This document shows positions 24,259-32,887 of a stretch of DNA of 64,000 nucleotides, piece by piece. How positions within the stretch are numbered: position 1 is the first letter of the stretch; each line of letters starts with the position of its first letter. The notes beneath the pieces were generated by a model. The model searched no databases. It was not told where the DNA came from and saw only the letters and a list, made by a program, of their open reading frames with translations. The position numbers and the translations under genes are program-made. The stretch is from CAYPTY01 sp964413935 (lineage in GTDB: Bacteria > Bacteroidota > Rhodothermia > Balneolales > Balneolaceae): positions 1-64,000 of the forward strand of contig CAYPTY010000010.1 in NCBI GenBank assembly GCA_964413935.1, written 5' to 3'.

Positions 24259-25741
24259 AATTAACATCTACAGGTTTTTCACATTTCTGGCTTTTTTATT
24301 AATAACAGGTTCTCTGCAGGCTCAGGATGCCCAACAACTCCAACTTACCCTGGATCAGAGCATTGAAATTGCACAGCAGAACTCCCCGCTCGCCCGATCT
24401 GCCCGATTCAACCTGATAGCGAGCAAATGGCGTTATCGCTCATTTCGGGCTGACCTGCTCCCGTCTTTTGAGCTGAATGGTGATGCACCCAACTTTGACA
24501 AATCCATTTTCTCCAATGTTCAGGACGACGGTACCGTTACCTTCTCTGAAAGGCGTCAGTCTGAAGCCAGTGTGGGCCTCTCAATTAACCAGCAATTTTA
24601 CCCCACCGGAGGTACCGTTTCGGTATCCTCAGGGATTACACGCCTGGGTATTTTTACTGATGAGCAGAATTACCTCTGGCAAAGTACTCCTCTGGTAGTG
24701 GGATTCAGGCAACCCATACTTCAGTTCAACAGTTTAAAGTGGAGAAACCGCACAGAACCTCTTCGCTACAAAATTGCCCAGACTCAGTATATCGAAGCTT
24801 TTGAAAACCTGGCCTTCAATACCGCCCAGCGCTTTTTTGATGTGCTGCTTGCTCAGATTAATATTGAAGTGGCTGAATTTAACCTGGCCATAAACGACTC
24901 CATTTACGCCATTTCCAAGGGCAGGTATAACACCGGGACCATTGCGGAAAACGAATTACTGCAGTCAGAACTGGCATTCCTGAATGCAGAAAGTGCACTG
25001 GCCAATGCGCGTATTAACTACCTGAGAACCATCAACGATTTTAAGTTACTGCTGGGTTTACCACTCGAGACCGGCATTGAAGTTATTCCGCCGAAGGAAA
25101 CTCCTGAGGTATCGGTGTCCATTCAGAAAGGGCTTGAACTGGCCAATGAGAATAACAGTCAGGCTCTTCAGTTCAGGTTGAATGAGATCATAGCCAGGCG
25201 TGATCTGGAACAGGCCACCCGACAGAGCTTATTCTCAGCCGACCTGATTGCCAACTTTGGCCTGAACCAGACAGCGGTGGATTTTGCCAACCTGTATGAT
25301 AACCCGGAAAACCGGCAGTTTTTCACCGTCGGATTTGAAATCCCGATTTTCAACTGGGGTAAACAGCGTGCAGAAATAAATGCCGCACGAAATCAGCAGA
25401 AGGCCGTGGCCAATGATATTGCCTATCAGCAGCAGCTGTTTGATCTGCAGGTTCAGAATACCATCCGGGATTTCCAGCAGCTTCGTAGCCAGGTATCGCT
25501 GGCCGCTAAATCCGATACCATTGCCATCAAACGTTACGATGTAACCAAGAATCGCTACCTGATCGGCAAGGTGGATGTGACCAATCTGAACATCGCCCAG
25601 CAGGAGAGAGATAATGCAAGGCGACAGTTCATTCAGGCCCTCAGAAACTACTGGTCGGGTTATTACGACCTTCGCAGACTCACCCTGTACGATTTCGTAC
25701 AGGATGAACCTATCTTTTACGAAGGCGAAGGTATTCGCTGA
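24251..25741 (+). CDS. TolC-family outer-membrane channel (export operon)
   Basis: 496 residues with a signal peptide ending SLQAQ (about 1-24). The protein shows the TolC duplication: two long helical arms with similar motifs, e.g. SIEIAQQNSPLARSARF near 38, RYNTGTIAENELLQSE near 228, and RYLIGKVDVTNLNIAQQERDNARR near 436. It should form the outer-membrane tunnel for the adaptor/permease upstream. It overlaps the permease gene by 8 bases. The following gene is convergent. Confidence 0.92.
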   Translation: MNKINIYRFFTFLAFLLITGSLQAQDAQQLQLTLDQSIEIAQQNSPLARSARFNLIASKWRYRSFRADLLPSFELNGDAPNFDKSIFSNVQDDGTVTFSERRQSEASVGLSINQQFYPTGGTVSVSSGITRLGIFTDEQNYLWQSTPLVVGFRQPILQFNSLKWRNRTEPLRYKIAQTQYIEAFENLAFNTAQRFFDVLLAQINIEVAEFNLAINDSIYAISKGRYNTGTIAENELLQSELAFLNAESALANARINYLRTINDFKLLLGLPLETGIEVIPPKETPEVSVSIQKGLELANENNSQALQFRLNEIIARRDLEQATRQSLFSADLIANFGLNQTAVDFANLYDNPENRQFFTVGFEIPIFNWGKQRAEINAARNQQKAVANDIAYQQQLFDLQVQNTIRDFQQLRSQVSLAAKSDTIAIKRYDVTKNRYLIGKVDVTNLNIAQQERDNARRQFIQALRNYWSGYYDLRRLTLYDFVQDEPIFYEGEGIR

Positions 25742-25749
25742 CTCTGATC

Positions 25750-27120
25750 TCAGTTGATCTGACTCAGTTCCTGGAAAAAGGTGGCTGAGGTTTTTATACC
25801 CCGGTAAAAATCTTCGAGGGAGAATTTCTCATTAGGGGAATGAATAGCATCGCTGTTCAGTCCGAAGCCCATCAGGATTGATTCTACACCAAGTACCCGT
25901 TTAAAATCGGCCACAATGGGGATGGAGCCTCCTTCACGGGTTAGCAACGGTTCTTTGCCATAAACTGCTGTGAAAGCTTTGGCGGCTGCTTTTAAACCGT
26001 AGAATGAAAGGTCTGTGATGCTTGGATGTCCGCCGTGATGCTCGGTCACCTCCACTTTCACTGTCTTGGGGGCAATGCTGTGCACAAAATCTGAGAAAAG
26101 TTTCGCAGTCTCCTTAGGATCCTGATTGGGAACCAGCCGCATGGATATCTTGGCTCCGGCTTTGGAAGGAAGAACGGTTTTGGCTCCTTCACCCTGATAG
26201 CCGCCCCAGATCCCGTTTACATCCAGAGTTGGCCGGCCGGTTGCTCTTTCCAGCGTTGAGTATCCTTTTTCACCATGCAGTTCATCTACATCCAATGTGG
26301 CTTTGTAGGCATCTTCATCAAAAGGCAGTTTTTTGTAGGCCTCACGTTCTTCATCGGTCAGGTCTTTAACCTTGTCATAAAAACCGGGAATCAGGATGCG
26401 CCCGTGTTCATCCTTCATTTTGGAAATCATTTCAGCCAGCACATTGATGGGATTGTCAATGGCACCCCCGTAAACACCGGAATGCAGATCCCGATTCGGG
26501 CCGGTTACATTTACTTCCATGTAAGCCATGCCCCGCAGGCCATAGGTGATGGATGGAATATCCTTGCCAAACATGGAAGTATCGGAAATCAGAACCATAT
26601 CGCAGGAGAGCAGGTCCTTGTGGGATTCCAGAAAAGGAACCAGGTTCGGTGATCCGATTTCTTCTTCCCCTTCCAGAATGATCTTCACATTTACATGCAG
26701 GCCGTCGTCCGAATTCAGCAGCGATTCGATGGCTTTCACATGCGTGAAGGACTGTCCTTTATCATCGCTGGCTCCGCGGGCGTAAATGTTGCCATCCCTC
26801 ACTTCCGGTTCAAAGGGGTGTGTGGTCCAGAGGTCATCCGGATCGGAGGGCTGAACATCGTAGTGGCCGTAAACCAGCACGGTTGGCTTATCGTCACCCA
26901 CAATATAATCCCCGTAAACAATAGGGTTTCCGGGTGTTTCAAAAGCCTGTACATTAGCCAGCCCGATATTCTGAAATTGCTGAATCAGGTATTCTGAGGC
27001 TCTGGTGATTTCCGTTTTTTTGGTGGAGTCGGTGCTCACACTTTGAATGCGAAGCAGGTAAAAAAGTTCTTCCAGAAAGCGATCTTTGCTTTTTTCGATA
27101 TAATCTATTGCCGTTGCCAT
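25750..27120 (-). CDS. M20 family dipeptidase
   Basis: 456 residues from ATG 27120, preceded by AAAGGGAT. A longer reading frame reaching 27201 would overlap the upstream BatE-like gene and is not preferred. Zinc-peptidase landmarks: VLVYGHYDVQP near 80, ASDDKGQ near 113, and EGEEEIGSPNL near 148, plus ALREGGSIPIV-type residues near 400 (LTREGGSIP). This is the di-zinc dipeptidase group resembling carnosinase-like enzymes, which cleave small peptides. It is encoded directly after the Bat genes on the same strand (12-base gap) but is probably only co-transcribed with them. Confidence 0.92.
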   Translation of the reverse strand: MATAIDYIEKSKDRFLEELFYLLRIQSVSTDSTKKTEITRASEYLIQQFQNIGLANVQAFETPGNPIVYGDYIVGDDKPTVLVYGHYDVQPSDPDDLWTTHPFEPEVRDGNIYARGASDDKGQSFTHVKAIESLLNSDDGLHVNVKIILEGEEEIGSPNLVPFLESHKDLLSCDMVLISDTSMFGKDIPSITYGLRGMAYMEVNVTGPNRDLHSGVYGGAIDNPINVLAEMISKMKDEHGRILIPGFYDKVKDLTDEEREAYKKLPFDEDAYKATLDVDELHGEKGYSTLERATGRPTLDVNGIWGGYQGEGAKTVLPSKAGAKISMRLVPNQDPKETAKLFSDFVHSIAPKTVKVEVTEHHGGHPSITDLSFYGLKAAAKAFTAVYGKEPLLTREGGSIPIVADFKRVLGVESILMGFGLNSDAIHSPNEKFSLEDFYRGIKTSATFFQELSQIN

Positions 27121-27131
27121 ATCCCTTTGAT

Positions 27132-27908
27132 TTATAATGTTCGAATTGTGTGTGTTTTTACCCAGCCGTAGAGCCCATTGCTCATGCGTACATAGGTCCA
27201 TCCATCAGATTCACTGCTTATTCGCGCGTCGATGGTGAAAGTGTATCCTTCATAAGCCAGGCTGACCAGATCAGAGTTATCATCGGCCCGTTCCACCACA
27301 TTGGTCTGATCAACAATCATGATGCCTTCATGGTACCGACTGTCAAGGTAATCAACATAGAAGGCCAGACAAACCAGGATAATGCCGATGGGGCCGGTTG
27401 TAAAGCCAAATTTCTTGAACAAGAGCGTTTTGGAAACATAGAACCAGGAAGCCACCAGCATCAGAATGGAAAAGTTGAAAAAGATGGCACCCAGAATGAA
27501 AAGGGTTGGGTTTCCGATTTCAGCTTTGATCCAGTCCAGTGCTTCTTCCCATGGAAGTTTGGGCAGCACCGCTGATTGCCGGCTGAATCGGGATTCCACA
27601 TACTTCAAACCCTGTTCTGCATCTTCCTGCGTAGAGCTGAACTCCTCTGCCTTGAGGAAATAATATTTAGCCAGTCCCAGAGAATCGTCCTGAACGGCTA
27701 CAATGCCCAGATTCAGGTAGAGTTCACCTGCAGCGTATCCTTCCTGTGTGAGCTGTAAAAATTTGGAGCGGGCACCATCAAAGTCATTTTCTTCCAGCGC
27801 CTCCACACCCTGATCGAACAACAACTGCGGACTCTGAAAAGCCTGAAGTGAACCGATTGGCATCAGCAGCAATAAAACAGCAAATAGGGATGTCAGAAAG
27901 CTCCTCAT
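27132..27908 (-). CDS. batE: BatE-like protein (TPR and SH3 domains)
   Basis: 258 residues. A signal peptide or anchor (1-24) is followed by TPR-like repeats (about 28-105), two hydrophobic segments (about 135-160 and 173-187), and a C-terminal SH3-like domain (about 195-258, with DGWTYVRMSNGLYGWV). This is the layout of BatE from the Bat (Bacteroides aerotolerance) cluster. Its exact job is unclear; Bat proteins are thought to support envelope function and oxidative tolerance. It overlaps batD by 4 bases (ATGA). Confidence 0.85.
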   Translation of the reverse strand: MRSFLTSLFAVLLLLMPIGSLQAFQSPQLLFDQGVEALEENDFDGARSKFLQLTQEGYAAGELYLNLGIVAVQDDSLGLAKYYFLKAEEFSSTQEDAEQGLKYVESRFSRQSAVLPKLPWEEALDWIKAEIGNPTLFILGAIFFNFSILMLVASWFYVSKTLLFKKFGFTTGPIGIILVCLAFYVDYLDSRYHEGIMIVDQTNVVERADDNSDLVSLAYEGYTFTIDARISSESDGWTYVRMSNGLYGWVKTHTIRTL

Positions 27909-29656
27909 TTCAGGTTCTTTTTTAGCTGTTCCAGTATTTCTGTGGCTTCGGAAATATCCTGCTGCAGGCTTTCCGCATTGGCATCAGGGATGTATGAAAT
28001 GGTGGAGCAACGGGTGATGAGCTGCCTGAATCGCTTTTGAAGATCAGTGGAGGCATCACTTTGCTGCAGTTCATTGAAATAAGCCTGATCGGACAGGGAA
28101 CCTTCCGCCAGTCCCAGTTTGTCGGCCACAAAAAGGGTGAGGGCTTTATGGATGCGATTGTAGCCATCCTTAACCTCAACTTCATTAGGATCGAAGTTCA
28201 GGGTTTCGGTTGCCCGTTTATATGCTTTCTGGGATCGGGCAAAAGCAGAATCGGTCTGCATTCGGTTGCGGTAATTGCTGACAACATAACCTGCGGCAAG
28301 AATCACCAGTGGAAGCGCTATAAAAATCCAGGTTGCGGCCGATGTGAGCAGTTTGAATCGTCCGCTTCGCTGCCAGTTTACCAGTCCGCTCACCGGTTTA
28401 ATATTCAGTTGCAAGGTTTCAATGCTGTTGGCAACGGCATTGGGATCGCGTTCAGCCTCCAGAGTGAGCTCCGGCAGCGTGACTTTCTCATAGCTTTTAC
28501 TGTCCGGATTAAACCAGGCTACGGTGACGGCCGGAATGGTGTAGGAGCCGGGGTTCCTGGCAATCAGGATATCAGAGAAGGTCTTGAAACCGGTGATCTT
28601 GTCACCTCTACGGCTGATGTTTGAGGATTCCTGCGGTTCGTATTTTTCCAGTCCGCCCGGATATTCAAATTCCGGTTTTGGAATCAGCGGTACATTGCCT
28701 TCTCCGTTAATGGTGGTAATGACTTCCACGCTTTCGCCGACCAGGGCTTCATCCACCGATAGTTCTCTTTTGATCTGGAAATCACCCACGGCACCCAGAT
28801 AAAGGGCATTACCCGGATCCGGAAGCTCTTGCACCTTAACGGTTACCGGGTCTGAGTTTACACTGACCCGGCTTTGATTACTTCCGAAATTAAAGAAATC
28901 AGTAAGCCGGCTGCTTCGGTTTCGAATGGTGAGGGTGACTTCATACGGACTCAATTCCAGTTCGCCGGATTTAGTGGGGAAAAGAGCGTATTGCAGTAAT
29001 TTTGCTTTGCGGAATCGCACTCCTCCTTTAATAACAGAGGTGGCGGTAGGGCTTCGCACATCCTCCAGGGATTCTTTCCAGAAGCCTTCCGCTTTCCAGC
29101 CGGGCGTGGGCTGATAGGAGGCCACTTCGATGCCGCTTTTAAAATAGAGAACCACACTGGCGATGACCTGCTGTCCGGGTACCGGACTTTCATCATCCAG
29201 TTCAACCTGAACAAAAACATCGGGGTATTTGTCGGGATCGGAGTCGGGTAGGGCATCCCGGTCAATCACCTCGAAGGGGATGGCTTTGGTGTAATAAACC
29301 TTTTCATTCACCTCAATACCAAAGGTGGGAATCACATAATTTCCGGGTTCCTCAGCCACCAGAGTGTAAGTGTATGAATAGGTGATGGAAGGCTGACCAT
29401 TTACGATGGTATAGGAGGTGGATCGCTGACTTGAATTCACCAGCCATCGCAAGCCATCAATTTCAGGAAGATCCGGACGGGTGAAGTTAGAAGTCTGGGA
29501 ACCGGATACAGAAAGGTTGAGATTCACCTGCTCGCCCGGAAAAATTTTGTTGTTGGATAGTGTGAGTTCGATGGATGGCTGCTGAGCCAGCACCGGACTG
29601 AGCATCAGGCAGAGGAAAGAAATCAGTAAAAGTTGTGCTTTACCAGTCTTTATCAT
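27905..29656 (-). CDS. batD: BatD-like oxygen-tolerance protein
   Basis: 583 residues. A signal peptide (about 1-25) is followed by an extended beta-rich region (several Ig-like modules with GPEGxx, FPGEQVNLNLSVSG near 40, and repeated VGESVEV-type strands), a membrane helix (about 435-456, WIFIALPLVILAAG), and a cytosolic helical tail. Length and order match BatD of the aerotolerance cluster. The gene overlaps both neighbours (4 bases with batE, 17 with the Q-rich protein). batA and batB, which normally accompany it, are not in this window. Confidence 0.88.
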   Translation of the reverse strand: MIKTGKAQLLLISFLCLMLSPVLAQQPSIELTLSNNKIFPGEQVNLNLSVSGSQTSNFTRPDLPEIDGLRWLVNSSQRSTSYTIVNGQPSITYSYTYTLVAEEPGNYVIPTFGIEVNEKVYYTKAIPFEVIDRDALPDSDPDKYPDVFVQVELDDESPVPGQQVIASVVLYFKSGIEVASYQPTPGWKAEGFWKESLEDVRSPTATSVIKGGVRFRKAKLLQYALFPTKSGELELSPYEVTLTIRNRSSRLTDFFNFGSNQSRVSVNSDPVTVKVQELPDPGNALYLGAVGDFQIKRELSVDEALVGESVEVITTINGEGNVPLIPKPEFEYPGGLEKYEPQESSNISRRGDKITGFKTFSDILIARNPGSYTIPAVTVAWFNPDSKSYEKVTLPELTLEAERDPNAVANSIETLQLNIKPVSGLVNWQRSGRFKLLTSAATWIFIALPLVILAAGYVVSNYRNRMQTDSAFARSQKAYKRATETLNFDPNEVEVKDGYNRIHKALTLFVADKLGLAEGSLSDQAYFNELQQSDASTDLQKRFRQLITRCSTISYIPDANAESLQQDISEATEILEQLKKNLK

Positions 29657-30158
29657 TTTTGGATGTGGAAGATGGTGATTTCTTTTTCTTGAATTCCTTC
29701 AGCAGTTCCTTCTCTTTCTGTTCCAGCGCTTTCAGGATTTTTTCTGCTTCTTCTTTACTCATCTGAGCCTGCATCTGCTGCTGTTCCCCATTTTGCTGAG
29801 GTTCTGATTCTTCATTCTGCTGCTGATCCTGCTGGTTTTGCTGATCCTGATTCTGTTGTTGCTGTTCTTGCTCCTGTTGCTCTTGCTGTTGATCCTGCTG
29901 GTTTTGTTGCTGCTGCTGCTGTTGTTGTTGGTTTTGCTGTTTTTCCTTTTCCTCTTCAAGCAGCTGTTTCAGAGCCTGCAGTTTCTGGTTATCCGGATAG
30001 AGTCGGAGTCCTTCATCCACTATCTGCGTAGCCGCGTTGAAGTTGCCATCGATGTAGGCATTAGAAGTATCGTGGAAGTAATTGTTCACACTATCCTGAG
30101 CCTGCAGGCTGAGGGTGGCAAGGCATACCGCAAAAAAAGTGATAAAAAATCGTTTCAT
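29640..30158 (-). CDS. Q-rich TPR-like protein, C-terminal part of BatC type
   Basis: 172 residues. A signal peptide (about 1-21, ending SLQAQ) is followed by one TPR-like stretch (about 25-72), a glutamine/asparagine-rich segment (about 73-130, encoded by CAG/CAA-type repeats), and MSKEEAEKILKALEQKEKELLKEF, given here in parts, near 133-155. That ending is characteristic of BatC. With the next gene (also a TPR protein) it appears to share out what is one protein in some genomes. The repeats make this a likely length-variable spot. Confidence 0.8.
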   Translation of the reverse strand: MKRFFITFFAVCLATLSLQAQDSVNNYFHDTSNAYIDGNFNAATQIVDEGLRLYPDNQKLQALKQLLEEEKEKQQNQQQQQQQQQNQQDQQQEQQEQEQQQQNQDQQNQQDQQQNEESEPQQNGEQQQMQAQMSKEEAEKILKALEQKEKELLKEFKKKKSPSSTSKNDKDW

Positions 30159-30159
30159 G

Positions 30160-30786
30160 TCAGTTCGTGTTGACCTGCGTTATGTTTTCAATTCGCTGAA
30201 TGAAGTCGTTAAAAGCGGCCACGGTGGGATCTGCTTTCAACCCTTCTTTCATGAGGTTGAGCGCTTCATTATAGCGGCGCTGGTCTACCAGTGATTCAGC
30301 CAGGGCTTTTAAGCGTTTGGCTTCTTCTGAGGGTTCAGGTGGTGGCTGGTTCTCCTGATCCTGATTCTGTTGCTGTTTCTGCAGTTTCTGCAAAGCCAGT
30401 TCATAATTATATCGGGCATCCTCATCATCCGGATTCAGCAAAAGGGCCTGTTTAAATCGGCTGGCGGCTTTTTGCCACTGTTCCGCTATCGCCTCGAAAT
30501 GTCCGATATTATACTCACTCAAGGCCTTTTCCTCGGAGGTTTCTGCAAGCTCCATGAAACGTTCATAGGCCACAATGGCCTGCTCGTTTTCACCTAGCAT
30601 CATGAGGGTGTTTCCCAGGTTAAAATGCAGTTTGGCATTTTCAGGGTCGTCATCGATGGCTTCACGGTAAAGTCGGGCAGCCGTTTCGTAATCCCCATTG
30701 TTGTAAGCTTCGTTGGCTTCACGAGGATTACTCTCTGCTGTGAGCAGGGTAATGAGGAGTGATATGGAAAGAATCAGGATGTTCAT
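30160..30786 (-). CDS. batC: TPR protein, N-terminal BatC-like
   Basis: 208 residues. A short hydrophobic N terminus is followed by four to five TPR units, such as NEAYNNGDYETAARLYREA near 24, KLHFNLGNTLMMLGENEQA near 56, and ARYNYELALQKLQKQ near 128. A Q/P-rich spacer and a last TPR near 165 complete it. The YN-type repeats are those of BatC. It is separated from the following Q-rich gene by a single base. It heads the Bat part of the minus-strand run downstream of yebC. Confidence 0.8.
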   Translation of the reverse strand: MNILILSISLLITLLTAESNPREANEAYNNGDYETAARLYREAIDDDPENAKLHFNLGNTLMMLGENEQAIVAYERFMELAETSEEKALSEYNIGHFEAIAEQWQKAASRFKQALLLNPDDEDARYNYELALQKLQKQQQNQDQENQPPPEPSEEAKRLKALAESLVDQRRYNEALNLMKEGLKADPTVAAFNDFIQRIENITQVNTN

Positions 30787-30823
30787 TTCAGGTCAGAAAA
30801 CGAAAAGAGCCGCTTTGCATTGT

Positions 30824-31579
30824 CTACATTTGTTCAGCTACGCCCATGGTATCTTCGTCCATCAGCATATTGGTGAACACATTTGTGACGTCGTCGTTCT
30901 CTTCAAATTTATCCATCATTTTAAAATTGGAAAGGGCAGTTTCTTCATCAACCTTGGTTTCAGTAGTGGCTACGTATATAAGTTCAGCCGATTCGATGTT
31001 GATACCATCTTCTTCAAGCGCAGACTGAACCGCAAACAGATCCTCACGCGCGGTGGAAACTTCGAAAAAATCACCTTCAAGCTGAACATCCTCAGCCCCG
31101 GCATCGATGGCCATGAGCATGAGTTCTTCATCATCCAGTCCGGCAGCAGGAATACGAATGGATCCGCGCTGCTCAAACAGGAAACTAACCGATCCGCTTG
31201 TTCCCATATTTCCTCCGTGTTTGGTGAAAATGTGACGGATTTCACCCACCGTGCGATTGTTGTTATCGGTGGTGGCTTCAATAAAGTAGGCAATTCCACC
31301 CGGACCATATCCTTCAAAGGTTACTTCCTCGTAACTGGCCGCATCACCACCTTCACCGGTTCCCCGTTTGATGGCTCGTTCAATGTTGTCTTTAGGCAGG
31401 TTTACGGCTTTGGCATTCTGAATGGCAAGAGCCAGACGCGGATTACCGTCAGGGTCACCGCCGCCCTCTTTGGCCGCAATGGTAATTTCACGAATGTGCT
31501 TGGTAAATACTTTGGCTCGCTTGGAGTCCTCTTTTGCTTTCTTGTGGCGAATATTCGCCCATTTGGAATGTCCTGCCAT
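30824..31579 (-). CDS. yebC: YebC/PmpR family protein
   Basis: 251 residues, the full family length. The start MAGHSKWANIRHKK is diagnostic, followed by FTKHIREITIAAKEGGGDP and IERAIKRGTGEGG. The C-terminal part carries the YEGYGPGG-like (FEGYGPGGIAYF) and GAEDVQ segments. Family members are described as DNA-binding regulators and, more recently, as translation factors easing stalls at proline runs. The acidic tail is slightly longer than usual. It lies 37 bases ahead of the batC-like gene and has a candidate promoter of its own at 31608-31642. Confidence 0.94.
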   Translation of the reverse strand: MAGHSKWANIRHKKAKEDSKRAKVFTKHIREITIAAKEGGGDPDGNPRLALAIQNAKAVNLPKDNIERAIKRGTGEGGDAASYEEVTFEGYGPGGIAYFIEATTDNNNRTVGEIRHIFTKHGGNMGTSGSVSFLFEQRGSIRIPAAGLDDEELMLMAIDAGAEDVQLEGDFFEVSTAREDLFAVQSALEEDGINIESAELIYVATTETKVDEETALSNFKMMDKFEENDDVTNVFTNMLMDEDTMGVAEQM

Positions 31580-31607
31580 AGGATGTTTCTTTTGGTTTTG
31601 AGGTCAG

Positions 31608-31642
31608 CAAATTTAACATGATGGCATCATAATCGCCACAAA
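31608..31642 (-). promoter_or_regulatory. Candidate Bacteroidota-type promoter of yebC
   Basis: On the minus strand TTTG (31642-31639) is followed after 23 bases by TAAATTTG (31615-31608), fitting TTTG-N17-23-TAnnTTTG. It lies about 29 bases ahead of the ATG at 31579. Confidence 0.45.
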
Positions 31643-31744
31643 TGAGAATAATGGGATAAGGGAAACCAAGTTGTTAAAAGCTGTGTTGTGGCTTCAGTTG
31701 GTAAACACGATTCACTATACTCAATTTATTTCACCGGACTCTCT

Positions 31745-32884
31745 ATGAATATTGGAATTGCTTGTTATCCTACCTTTGGCGGAAGTGGCGTTGTGGCTAC
31801 AGAGCTGGCAAAAGTACTGGCGAAAAAAGGCCACAACATACACATGCTGAGCTATGCCCGTCCGGCCCGACTCGATACACTCAAAACCAATATTACCTTT
31901 CATGAGGTTGCAGTAAATTCCTATCCGCTGTTTGAGTATCCGCCCTATGCCCTGGCTTTGGCTACACAGATGGTGAATCTTATTGAATTTGAAAATCTGG
32001 ATTTACTGCATGTGCATTACGCTCTGCCGCATGCCACCAGTGGCTATCTGGCCAAGCAGATTATGCGGGACAAAGGGGTAAATGTACCGGTCATAACCAC
32101 ACTGCACGGTACCGACATCACCCTGATTGGTAACGACCCAAGTTACAAACATGTAGTTGAGTTCAGCATCGACAAAAGTGACGGGGTAACCGCAGTTTCA
32201 GAATACCTTAAGCAGGAAACCTATTCGAAATTTGATATCAATCAGGAGATCAAAGTGATTCCCAACTTCTTGGATCTGGATCGCTTCAAAAAATCAAATC
32301 AGAGTCATTTCAAAAAAGCGATCTGCCCGGAAGATGAGAAAGTGATTGTTCACATTTCCAATTTCCGAAAAGTGAAGCGGGTTCCGGAGGTGGTTACGGT
32401 TTTTGACCGTATTCTCAAACATGGAATTAAGGCTAAGCTCCTGCTGGCCGGCGACGGCCCCGATCGCCAGCGCACCGAGCAGCAGTGCCGTGATCTTGGC
32501 ATTTGTGAGCATGTACGCTTTCTGGGTAAGCTGGAAAAGGTGGAGGATATCCTGTCCATCGCCGATCTTTTCCTGATCCCATCAGGATCTGAAACCTTTG
32601 GCCTGGCAGCACTGGAAGCCATGGGCTGCGGCGTGCCCGTTATCAGCTCTGATATCGGAGGACTGCCCGAAGTAAATATACAGGGTGTAACCGGATATCT
32701 GTGTGAGCTAGACGATATCGATTGTATGGCAGAGAATACCGTGAAAATCCTCACCAACGAAAAGCTGCATTCTGAGATGTCAGACAATGCTCGCAAACAT
32801 GCCGAGAGCTTCGATCAGGATGTGGTGGTAGGTTACTATGAAGAGTTCTACCGCAGCATTAAAGAAGGTATGCTGGCCAGCTGA
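31745..32884 (+). CDS. bshA: N-acetyl-alpha-D-glucosaminyl L-malate synthase
   Basis: 379 residues from ATG 31745, a length normal for BshA. A frame extending to 31688 lacks family support. It is a GT4 glycosyltransferase that transfers GlcNAc to L-malate as the first step of bacillithiol synthesis. The opening MNIGIACYPTFGGSGVVATE and HVHYALPHATSG near 97-108 are diagnostic. The nucleotide-sugar site has the E-x7-E motif in SGSETFGLAALEAMGCG near 280. bshB and bshC are not in the window. Confidence 0.93.
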   Translation: MNIGIACYPTFGGSGVVATELAKVLAKKGHNIHMLSYARPARLDTLKTNITFHEVAVNSYPLFEYPPYALALATQMVNLIEFENLDLLHVHYALPHATSGYLAKQIMRDKGVNVPVITTLHGTDITLIGNDPSYKHVVEFSIDKSDGVTAVSEYLKQETYSKFDINQEIKVIPNFLDLDRFKKSNQSHFKKAICPEDEKVIVHISNFRKVKRVPEVVTVFDRILKHGIKAKLLLAGDGPDRQRTEQQCRDLGICEHVRFLGKLEKVEDILSIADLFLIPSGSETFGLAALEAMGCGVPVISSDIGGLPEVNIQGVTGYLCELDDIDCMAENTVKILTNEKLHSEMSDNARKHAESFDQDVVVGYYEEFYRSIKEGMLAS

Positions 32885-32887
32885 TTC

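Noticed and set aside
27121..27201. Longer N terminus for the dipeptidase.
   Set aside because: The extension overlaps the BatE-like gene and has no family match. ATG 27120 has an AAAGGGAT upstream.
29838..30173. Plus-strand frame of mostly Leu.
   Set aside because: This is the complement of the CAG/CAA-rich Q segment of the minus-strand gene.
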